Assembly: GCA_016870675.1 (NCBI GenBank)
Contig: VGAU01000095.1
Coordinates: 1-6,782, forward strand
Reading direction: 5' to 3'
Length of the DNA: 6,782 nucleotides
From: Actinomycetota bacterium
GTDB lineage: Bacteria; Actinomycetota; Humimicrobiia; Humimicrobiales; Humimicrobiaceae
In this document: one piece after another, positions 1 through 4,454 of the stretch
Layout: each line of letters opens with the position of its first letter
Numbering within the stretch: the stretch's first letter is position 1
Notes under the pieces: model-generated
Databases searched by the model: none
What the model was told of the DNA's origin: nothing
The model's input: only the letters and a program-made list of their open reading frames with translations
Made by a program: the position numbers and the translations under genes

Positions 1-125
1 GCAAGCTTGAGTATCCAGGGTATAAGAAGTGCCAGCGCATCTGTTAAAAATATAAATATAATGCTTCCCGTAAGATAAGATTGGTGTTTTTTTAGGTATT
101 TTGATAGTGTTTTTAGTTCTTTAAC
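1..125 (-). CDS. ABC exporter permease/ATPase, N-terminal fragment (partial)
   Basis: On the minus strand an open frame runs from 125 off the left edge: 41 codons plus two bases. It encodes a basic amphipathic segment (VKELKTLSKYLKKHQ, residues 1-15), then a hydrophobic helix (residues 21-41, including LALLIPWILKL). This 'elbow helix plus first transmembrane helix' pattern is typical of the N-terminus of MsbA/MdlB-like ABC exporters, which fuse six membrane helices to an ATPase domain. The family call rests on pattern alone, because the Walker motifs lie outside the window. The frame has no ATG, GTG or TTG: the first codon after the in-frame stop (126-128) is GTT at 125-123. That GTT sits 6 nt after an AAGGGAG Shine-Dalgarno (138-132), which is ideal spacing. 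A one-base sequence error, a true loss of the start, or a very rare GTT start would each explain this. It is divergent from the regulator gene. It could also be another multi-helix membrane protein. Confidence 0.55.
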
Positions 126-131
126 TTAAGG

Positions 132-138
132 CTCCCTT
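132..138 (-). promoter_or_regulatory. Shine-Dalgarno of the divergent exporter
   Basis: AAGGGAG on the minus strand ends 6 nt before the GTT codon that opens the exporter frame. It supports translation of that frame and places initiation near 125, even though no standard start codon is there. An ATG at 144-142 lies upstream of this site and opens only a seven-codon out-of-frame peptide that stops at 121-123. Confidence 0.45.
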
Positions 139-164
139 GCTCATGTTTTACTCATTGAACAATG

Positions 165-193
165 ATTATATTAAAATAAAATAGGTAAGTAAA
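165..193 (-). promoter_or_regulatory. Predicted sigma-A-type promoter for the divergent exporter
   Basis: On the minus strand, TTTACT (193-188, 4 of 6 to the -35 consensus), a 17-bp spacer and a perfect TATAAT (170-165) are followed by about 30-40 nt of leader up to the exporter's Shine-Dalgarno and first codon. Spacing and placement fit a housekeeping promoter. The -35 lies inside a small inverted repeat, GGTAA (184-188) / TTACC (198-202). In such AT-rich DNA a TATAAT alone is weak evidence; the call depends on the correct spacing and the position before an open frame. Confidence 0.4.
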
Positions 194-194
194 T

Positions 195-269
195 TTTTTA
201 CCAGGGGCTCTTATTGTTATTATAGATTATATTTATCAGTAAAAATATTTTTACTTTAAAGTGTAAAAA
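195..269. repeat. Four copies of GTAAAAA/TTTTTAC forming nested dyads
   Basis: The 7-mer GTAAAAA or its complement TTTTTAC occurs at 195-201, 239-245, 248-254 and 263-269. The two central copies form a perfect 18-bp palindrome at 238-255 (AGTAAAAATATTTTTACT). The copies at 248-254 and 263-269 form a second inverted repeat around TTTAAAGT. All lie in the untranslated gap between two divergent promoters, where a dimeric regulator would bind. No protein can be assigned. Base composition raises the chance of AT palindromes, but an exact 18-bp one is still notable. Confidence 0.4.
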
Positions 270-335
270 TAATTTTATAAAATTTTAAAAATTTTTTATA
301 ATATAGTTGACAGCAATATTATTATCTAATAAAAT
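265..335 (+). promoter_or_regulatory. Predicted sigma-A-type promoter of the hspR-like gene, with UP-like A/T block
   Basis: A perfect TTGACA (307-312), a 17-bp spacer and TAAAAT (330-335, 5 of 6 to TATAAT) form the best promoter in the window. Transcription should start near 342, leaving a very short leader of about 11-23 nt before the regulator's possible start codons. Immediately upstream, 265-305 is 41 bp of pure A/T rich in A- and T-tracts, the place and composition of an UP element that binds the RNA polymerase alpha C-terminal domain. No CIRCE element and no full HAIR operator (CTTGAGT-N7-ACTCAAG) are seen here. Confidence 0.6.
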
Positions 336-352
336 TATAGCCGAAAGTAAGG

Positions 353-682
353 TTGGTGGGTATATTGTTTGATGAATATGATAAAAGTTATCCTATAGAG
401 TTAGTAGCTGATTTTTTAGGAGTAAACAGCAGGACACTTTATTATTATGAAAGATTTAGCCTTGTATGCCCACTAAGGAGGGGCAGAAAAAGATATTATT
501 CTAAGGCGGATATCAGGTGGCTGGAGTATGTGAGGGAACTTATGTACGATGAGGGAATGAATTTAAGGTCAATAATCATCCTGATAAGAAGGAGAGATAA
601 TATAATTCTGGGGAAGTGTCCAGAAGACGTGGTTGATTGTTTTAAGAATTACCTGATGCAGATTAGTAAAGAAAGAGAGTAA
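353..682 (+). CDS. hspR: MerR-family heat-shock regulator, HspR-like
   Basis: This 109-residue protein has the MerR DNA-binding domain: a helix-turn-helix (about 15-35, ELVADFLGVNSRTLYYYER), a wing with the GRKRYYSKADI motif (44-54), and a third/fourth helix region carrying EGMNLRSI (67-74), which matches the 'EGVNL' segment of HspR proteins. A short tail follows, with Cys89 and Cys96; there is no separate ligand-binding domain. HspR represses chaperone genes and, in actinobacteria, needs DnaK as co-repressor. The location directly before dnaK, 72 nt away, supports the name, which remains an inference from fold and context. No in-frame ATG is available near the 5' end: an in-frame stop at 338-340 leaves TTG 353, GTG 356 or TTG 365 as starts. 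AAGG at 349-352 is too close for 353, so 356 or 365 may be the true start. In the well-known actinobacterial operon hspR comes last, after dnaJ; here it is first. Confidence 0.8.
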   Translation: MVGILFDEYDKSYPIELVADFLGVNSRTLYYYERFSLVCPLRRGRKRYYSKADIRWLEYVRELMYDEGMNLRSIIILIRRRDNIILGKCPEDVVDCFKNYLMQISKERE

Positions 683-685
683 CTG

Positions 686-725
686 TTAATATTAAATTTG
701 AGTTAAATTTAAGTTAATTTATAAA
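686..725 (+). promoter_or_regulatory. Predicted dnaK promoter with overlapping dyad (candidate HspR operator)
   Basis: TTGAGT (698-703, 4 of 6), a 16-bp spacer and TATAAA (720-725, 5 of 6) form a plausible promoter with a start site near 732, about 23 nt before dnaK. An inverted repeat, TTAAATTT (692-699) and AAATTTAA (705-712) around GAGTT, covers the -35 and upstream spacer. The same stretch reads as 11-bp direct repeats: TTAAATTTGAG (692-702), TTAAATTTAAG (703-713) and a partial third copy from 714. Another palindrome, TTAATATTAA, is at 686-695. The full dyad is 21 bp, the same length as the actinobacterial HAIR site, but its bases differ apart from TTGAGT. Binding by the neighbouring regulator is inferred from position only. 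Confidence 0.45.
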
Positions 726-754
726 AATAAATAAAAGGGAAAGGATGAGTATAA

Positions 755-2698
755 ATGGCAAAAGCAGTAGGAATTGATCTTGGGACAACTAATTCATGTA
801 TAGCAGTTATGGAAGCTGGCAAACCATTAGTTATAACTAATAGCGAGGGCGGCAGGATCACACCTTCTGTAGCGAGTATAACTAAAAAGGGAGAAAGGCT
901 GGTAGGACAGTTAGCGAGAAGGCAGGCGGCCTTAAATCCTGAAAATACTATCTATTCTATTAAGAGGTTTATTGGCAGAAAGTATAGCGAAGTAGAAAGT
1001 GAGAGAAAGATAGTATCGTATGATGTAAAAAAAGGCAGAAATGAACTGGCTGAAGTAGTGATGGGAGGCAAAAATCATACCCCTGAAGAGGTATCAGCTA
1101 TGATACTGCAGAAATTAAAAACAGATGCAGAAAGTTATCTGGGAACCCAAATCACAGATGCTGTAATTACTGTTCCTGCATATTTTAATGATGCTCAGAG
1201 GCAGGCAACTAAAAACGCAGGAAAGATTGCAGGATTTAATGTGCTAAGGATAATCAATGAACCAACGGCTGCATCATTAGCCTATGGACTTGAAAAAAAG
1301 AAAGAAGAGAAGATTTTAGTATTTGACCTGGGAGGTGGAACATTTGATGTTTCTATACTGGAAGTTGGTGAAGGAGTATTTGAAGTAAAAGCAAGTCATG
1401 GCGATATGCACCTGGGTGGAGATGATTACGATGACAGGATTATGAATTATGTTGCTGATGAATTTAAAAAAGAGCAGGGAATTGATTTAAGAAAAGATAG
1501 ACAGGCCCTGCAGAGATTGATAGAGGCGTCAGAGAAGGCAAAAGTAGAATTATCTGCAGTTATGGAAACAAATATAAATCTTCCTTTTATTACAGCCGAT
1601 GAGAATGGGCCTAAACATCTTGAAGTAAAGATAACCAGAGCTAAATTTGAGCAACTGACAGCAGATCTTACTGAAAGGTGCAAGGGACCTCTGGAGAAAG
1701 CCTTAGAAGATTCTGGTTTTAAGATTGCTGATTTAAATGAAGTGATACTTGTAGGTGGAGCGACCAGGATGCCGGTTATACAAGAACTTGTAAAGAATTA
1801 TACTGGAAAAGAGCCTTATATGGGTGTAAATCCTGATGAAGTAGTTGCGGTAGGAGCAGCTATACAGGCTGGGGTGTTAAAAGGAGATGTAAGAGATGTG
1901 GTACTTCTAGATGTAACTCCTCTTTCTCTTGGTATTGAAACTTTAGGTGCGGTTATGACCAGGTTGATTGAGAAGAATACAACTATCCCTACCAAAAAGA
2001 GCGAGATATTTACCACTGCAGCCGATAATCAGACCAGTGTAGATATTCATGTTCTCCAGGGAGAACGAGATATGGCTGCAGACAATAAAACTATAGGGAG
2101 GTTCAGATTGGATGGGATTCCACCTGCTCCAAGAGGAATTCCACAGATAGAAGTAACATTTGATATTGATGCAAATGGGATTGTAAATGTTTCCGCTAAG
2201 GATACTGCTACAGGCAAGGAGCAGAAAATAACTATTACTGCAACATCACATCTGAGTGACGAGGAAATTGAAAGAATGGTTAAAGAGGCAGAGGAGCACG
2301 CAGAGGAAGATAAGAAGAAGCGTTCTCTTGCCGATGCAAAAAATAATGCTGACAGCTTAATTTATGCTACAGAAAAGTTGATGAGAGAGGTTGGCACCAA
2401 AGTTCCAGAGGATATGAAGAAGAAAATTGATGAGCAGGTTAGTTCTCTAAGAAAAATCATGGGAACAGATAACACTGACCAGATAAAGAAAGAGACAGAA
2501 AAATTGCAGAGCCTGCAGAATGAACTGTCACAGAGGCTTTATGCGCAGGCCGGGGCAGGTGCTGGTCCAGGTGCAGGACCAGGAGGTCCCGGAGCTGGGA
2601 CAACAGGAGGACAGAAAGCAGGCGGCAGGCAGGGAGGTAATGGAGAAGAAGAAGTGATTGATGCCGAATTTGAAGCAAAAGATGATGAGAGCAAATAA
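755..2698 (+). CDS. dnaK: Chaperone DnaK (Hsp70)
   Basis: This is a full-length cytosolic Hsp70 of 647 residues that binds exposed hydrophobic segments in an ATP-controlled cycle with a J-protein and GrpE. The nucleotide-binding domain spans about 1-380, with the phosphate-1 motif GIDLGTTNS (6-14), catalytic Lys70 in SIKRFIGRK, phosphate-2 motif DLGGGTFD (191-198) and an adenosine-site GGATRMP. The linker VVLLDVTP (382-389) leads to the beta substrate-binding domain, then the helical lid from about 500 (LSDEEIERMVKEAEEHAEED). A Gly/Pro/Ala-rich disordered stretch precedes an acidic EEEVIDAEFE tail like that of other bacterial DnaKs. Between GRKY and PEEVSA the protein keeps the extra segment absent from Bacillus and Mycobacterium DnaK. 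The start is chosen from the conserved MAKAVGIDLGTT and an AAAGGA site at 740-745. An out-of-frame ATG at 745 opens a 10-codon peptide that overlaps the start. No terminator separates it from hsp20, so co-transcription is likely. Confidence 0.98.
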   Translation: MAKAVGIDLGTTNSCIAVMEAGKPLVITNSEGGRITPSVASITKKGERLVGQLARRQAALNPENTIYSIKRFIGRKYSEVESERKIVSYDVKKGRNELAEVVMGGKNHTPEEVSAMILQKLKTDAESYLGTQITDAVITVPAYFNDAQRQATKNAGKIAGFNVLRIINEPTAASLAYGLEKKKEEKILVFDLGGGTFDVSILEVGEGVFEVKASHGDMHLGGDDYDDRIMNYVADEFKKEQGIDLRKDRQALQRLIEASEKAKVELSAVMETNINLPFITADENGPKHLEVKITRAKFEQLTADLTERCKGPLEKALEDSGFKIADLNEVILVGGATRMPVIQELVKNYTGKEPYMGVNPDEVVAVGAAIQAGVLKGDVRDVVLLDVTPLSLGIETLGAVMTRLIEKNTTIPTKKSEIFTTAADNQTSVDIHVLQGERDMAADNKTIGRFRLDGIPPAPRGIPQIEVTFDIDANGIVNVSAKDTATGKEQKITITATSHLSDEEIERMVKEAEEHAEEDKKKRSLADAKNNADSLIYATEKLMREVGTKVPEDMKKKIDEQVSSLRKIMGTDNTDQIKKETEKLQSLQNELSQRLYAQAGAGAGPGAGPGGPGAGTTGGQKAGGRQGGNGEEEVIDAEFEAKDDESK

Positions 2699-2765
2699 GA
2701 ACAAAATAGGAGAAAATAAGAAAACAAGTAAGGACAAAGAAGAATACAAATAAAAAGAATAAATT
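2693..2765 (+). repeat. A/G-rich dnaK-hsp20 spacer with degenerate AAATAAG repeats
   Basis: The dnaK stop region (AAATAAGAACA from 2693) recurs in degenerate form at 2714 (AAATAAGAAAACA), around 2728 (AGTAAGGACA) and around 2748 (CAAATAAAAAGA). The first three TAA triplets (2696, 2717, 2729) share one frame. The stretch is nearly free of T and C, so it cannot form a hairpin terminator; that supports readthrough from dnaK into hsp20. It may be eroded duplications of the gene end or simple A-rich drift. Confidence 0.35.
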
Positions 2766-2776
2766 GAATTATTTTT

Positions 2777-2785
2777 AAAGGAGGT
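2777..2785 (+). promoter_or_regulatory. Strong ribosome binding site of hsp20
   Basis: AAAGGAGGT is a near-complete complement of the 16S rRNA anti-Shine-Dalgarno, 8 nt before the hsp20 ATG. It is by far the strongest such site in the window. dnaK, dnaJ and clpB have weaker ones, so hsp20 is probably the most heavily translated gene of the group. Confidence 0.85.
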
Positions 2786-2793
2786 GGATTTAA

Positions 2794-3231
2794 ATGCCAA
2801 TAATAAGATGGGATCCATTTAGCGATATGGTTCAGTTGCGTGATGAGATAGGTAGATGGTTTGAAGGTATTACTGAAAGAGGAAAAGGCAGGAAAGCCGC
2901 AGCATGGGCTCCGGAGGTAGATATAAAAGAAACTGATACAGAAATACAGGTGAAAGCAGATTTACCAGGCATGAAGCTGGAAGATATTGACGTATCTATA
3001 GATGAAGACCGCCTGATAATCAAAGGAGAGAGAAAAGTGGAAAAAGAAGAGAAAGAAAAAAATTATGTCAGAGTTGAAAGGAACTATGGATCTTTTTACA
3101 GATCATTCGATATCGGAGTTTCAGTAAAGGCAGATGAAATTAAAGCCTCTTACAAAGATGGTGTACTGGAAATTACTCTACCTAAAACAGAAGCTAAAAA
3201 ACCAAAGAAAATAGAAATAAGTGCTAAATAG
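2794..3231 (+). CDS. Small heat-shock protein, Hsp20/alpha-crystallin family
   Basis: This 145-residue small heat-shock protein is an ATP-independent holdase that forms oligomers and keeps unfolding proteins soluble for DnaK and ClpB. The N-terminal arm (about 1-37) starts MPIIRWDPFSDMVQLRDEI, the usual WDPF-type opening of bacterial class A Hsp20s. The alpha-crystallin domain runs from APEVDIKETD (39-48) through LPGMKLEDIDVSI (57-69), ERNYGSFYRSF (95-105) and the signature A-x3-DGVLEITLPK (118-131). The short basic tail carries an IxI motif (Ile140-Glu-Ile142), which locks neighbouring dimers together. Length and all motifs are normal for the family. It lies 95 nt after dnaK, in the position where many bacteria have grpE. 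Just past the stop its last codons are repeated (see the repeat at 3207-3257). Confidence 0.95.
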   Translation: MPIIRWDPFSDMVQLRDEIGRWFEGITERGKGRKAAAWAPEVDIKETDTEIQVKADLPGMKLEDIDVSIDEDRLIIKGERKVEKEEKEKNYVRVERNYGSFYRSFDIGVSVKADEIKASYKDGVLEITLPKTEAKKPKKIEISAK

Positions 3232-3257
3232 AAAATATAAGAAATAAGCGCTAAATA
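3207..3257 (+). repeat. Imperfect tandem duplication of the hsp20 3' end
   Basis: Copy 1 is GAAAATA (3207-3213) plus GAAATAAGTGCTAAATA (3214-3230). Copy 2 is GAAAATA (3231-3237), an inserted TAA, then GAAATAAGCGCTAAATA (3241-3257). The 17-nt parts differ at one base (T/C) and lie 27 nt apart, so the reading frame is kept. Copy 1 encodes KIEISAK with the IxI motif and the stop; copy 2 would read K-I-stop-E-I-S-A-K-stop. This looks like a recent slippage or duplication event that left the protein end unchanged. Confidence 0.75.
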
Positions 3258-3275
3258 ATGGTATTATTTTTTAGC
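3250..3275 (+). terminator. Weak AT hairpin after hsp20, possible partial terminator
   Basis: GCTAAATAAT (3250-3259), loop GGT, then ATTA (3263-3266), a TTT bulge and TTTAGC (3270-3275) can form a hairpin. Alternatively, a 7-bp stem AAATAAT/ATTATTT ends in a short T-run (3267-3272). The stem is almost all A-U and the T-run is partly used in pairing, so termination would be inefficient at best. Some reduction of transcription into dnaJ is possible. Confidence 0.25.
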
Positions 3276-3295
3276 TTAAGAAAATATGTTTTTTA

Positions 3296-3336
3296 ATGCC
3301 TACCCATAGCTTTATTTAGAGGTTGTGGGCAGGTGT
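3296..3336 (+). promoter_or_regulatory. Long RNA hairpin in the hsp20-dnaJ gap
   Basis: Bases 3296-3313 pair with 3319-3336 over 18 positions, with one A-C mismatch (3302/3330) and a 5-nt loop AUUUA (3314-3318). The core is CCUACCCA with UGGGCAGG. Six of the 17 pairs are G-U (two at the base, four near the loop), so the fold exists in the + strand transcript and much less in its complement. No U-run follows, so it is not a standard intrinsic terminator. Likely roles are protection or processing of the mRNA between hsp20 and dnaJ. The 3' arm contains GCAGGTGT (3329-3336), repeated exactly at 3352-3359, where it supplies the dnaJ ribosome binding site. Confidence 0.5.
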
Positions 3337-3353
3337 ATTTATAAAGTGTATGC

Positions 3354-3358
3354 AGGTG
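3354..3358 (+). promoter_or_regulatory. Ribosome binding site of dnaJ
   Basis: AGGTG lies 9 nt before the dnaJ ATG at 3368. It is part of the second copy of the GCAGGTGT direct repeat whose first copy is buried in the upstream hairpin. An ATG at 3362 is followed at once by TAA, so 3368 is the real start. Confidence 0.6.
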
Positions 3359-3367
3359 TGTATGTAA

Positions 3368-4366
3368 ATGGTTGAATATAAAGATTATTATAAAATATTA
3401 GGTGTAAATAAAAGTGCATCACAGGATGAGATAAAAAGAGTATTTAGAAAGCTAGCAAGGCAGTATCATCCAGATGCAAATCCAAATGATCCCCAAGCAG
3501 AAAGTAAATTTAAGGAAGTTGGAGAGGCGTATGAGGTGCTAAAGGACCCTCAGAAGAGGTCAAGGTATGATACGCTTGGGGCAAACTGGAAGCAATATGC
3601 TCATGCAGGTGCCGGCTGGCCCGGAGGGGGCAGAAGAACTTATACATATGACTTTGGAGATAGAGGTTTTAGCTTTAAAGATCTTGGAGATTTTGGCAGT
3701 GGTTTTTCTGACTTTTTCGAGACGTTCTTTGGAAGAGGATCTGATGATAGATTTTCTGGTTTTGGCCCCGGTTTCAGCACGCAGTTTGATAGGGGGAGCC
3801 GTACTAATATACAGAAAGGCCAGGATATGCAATCTGAACTCAGTATAACTTTAAGGGAAGCTTACTCAGGCACACAGAGATCACTTAAATTGCAAACAGG
3901 AGGCAGAACCAGGACTGTTAATGTAAAAATCCCTAAAGGAATTAAGGATGGCGGGAAAATCAGAGTAGCAGGAGAAGGCGCAAAGAGTCCGTTTGGTGCT
4001 GGTGGACCGGCTGGAGATTTATATCTGGTAATAAATATTGCCCCCCATAATTTTTTTACCAGAAAAGGAGATGACTTATACTGCGAAGTACCGGTTACCA
4101 TAAAGGAGGCTTTTTATGGAGCAAAGATTGATATACCAACTTTCAGCGGGAAGATTATGGTAAAGGTCCCGCCAAAAACCCAGGGTGGAAAAACTCTCAG
4201 ACTTAAGGGTAAGGGAATACCGAAATTAAGGAGCAGCGAATTCGGCGACCTGTATGCCAAAATTAAGCTGATACTGCCAGAAAAATTAAACAGTGAACAG
4301 AAGAAGCACTTTGAAGAATTTGCAAGGAGTTATGACGAAAATCCAAGGGAAAATATTGTAGTATGA
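3368..4366 (+). CDS. dnaJ: DnaJ/CbpA-type J-domain co-chaperone, class B (no zinc finger)
   Basis: This 332-residue co-chaperone stimulates DnaK ATPase and passes substrates to it. The J-domain (about 4-70) starts YKDYYKILGVNKSAS and carries the essential His34-Pro35-Asp36. A Gly/Phe/Asp-rich linker (about 80-142) follows, then two beta-sandwich substrate domains (about 152-225 and 228-305) and a C-terminal dimerisation helix (about 308-322). The four CxxCxGxG zinc repeats of class A DnaJ are absent, and the protein has a single Cys (239). Architecture and length resemble CbpA (about 306 residues in E. coli) and the zinc-less DnaJ of Thermus, whose gene also sits in a dnaK-clpB cluster. As no class A DnaJ is in view, it could be the main partner of the DnaK here or a second J-protein. 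It is 136 nt downstream of hsp20, with an RNA hairpin in between, and 88 nt before clpB. Confidence 0.93.
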   Translation: MVEYKDYYKILGVNKSASQDEIKRVFRKLARQYHPDANPNDPQAESKFKEVGEAYEVLKDPQKRSRYDTLGANWKQYAHAGAGWPGGGRRTYTYDFGDRGFSFKDLGDFGSGFSDFFETFFGRGSDDRFSGFGPGFSTQFDRGSRTNIQKGQDMQSELSITLREAYSGTQRSLKLQTGGRTRTVNVKIPKGIKDGGKIRVAGEGAKSPFGAGGPAGDLYLVINIAPHNFFTRKGDDLYCEVPVTIKEAFYGAKIDIPTFSGKIMVKVPPKTQGGKTLRLKGKGIPKLRSSEFGDLYAKIKLILPEKLNSEQKKHFEEFARSYDENPRENIVV

Positions 4367-4454
4367 TTTATTCTATAGATTAAGAATCCTATTTAAATGT
4401 TATAAATAAAAGAATATCAAAATTAAAATTACGCGGTAAGAGTGATTTAAATAT
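4367..4454 (+). promoter_or_regulatory. clpB leader with weak ribosome binding site
   Basis: This 88-nt AT-rich gap has no convincing terminator, so clpB is probably read from upstream. No good -35/-10 pair is visible. TAAGAGTGA (4437-4445), a gapped match to the ideal Shine-Dalgarno, ends 9 nt before ATG 4455. A small stem, TTAC/GTAA (4429-4432 / 4436-4439), touches its edge. The weak site suggests lower translation of clpB than of hsp20. Confidence 0.4.

Noticed and set aside
6..26. CTTGAGT at 6-12 as a half of a HAIR operator for HspR
   Set aside because: The partner half 7 nt downstream reads GTATAAG, matching ACTCAAG only in its last three bases, and the site is inside the exporter coding frame, far from the dnaK promoter.
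1..40. Minus-strand frame starting ATG at 40-38 (MRWHFLYPGYSSL)
   Set aside because: No ribosome site precedes it, and the overlapping frame from 125 gives a far more protein-like membrane segment.
683..754. CIRCE element or tRNA/riboswitch before dnaK
   Set aside because: No TTAGCACTC-N9-GAGTGCTAA is present here or elsewhere in the gaps, and the short A/T gap has no structured RNA fold.
2545..2640. Local GC-rich repeat at the end of dnaK as foreign DNA
   Set aside because: It encodes the Gly/Pro/Ala-rich disordered tail normal for bacterial DnaK; glycine and proline codons alone raise GC.
1447..2818. Open frames on the minus strand inside dnaK and hsp20
   Set aside because: They mirror strongly conserved coding sequence, have odd low-complexity Ser/Leu/Pro composition and lack ribosome sites.
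3567..3848. Second + strand frame of 93 codons inside dnaJ
   Set aside because: It overlaps the Gly/Phe-rich part of dnaJ out of frame. The repetitive codons explain the missing stops, and no domain is recognisable.
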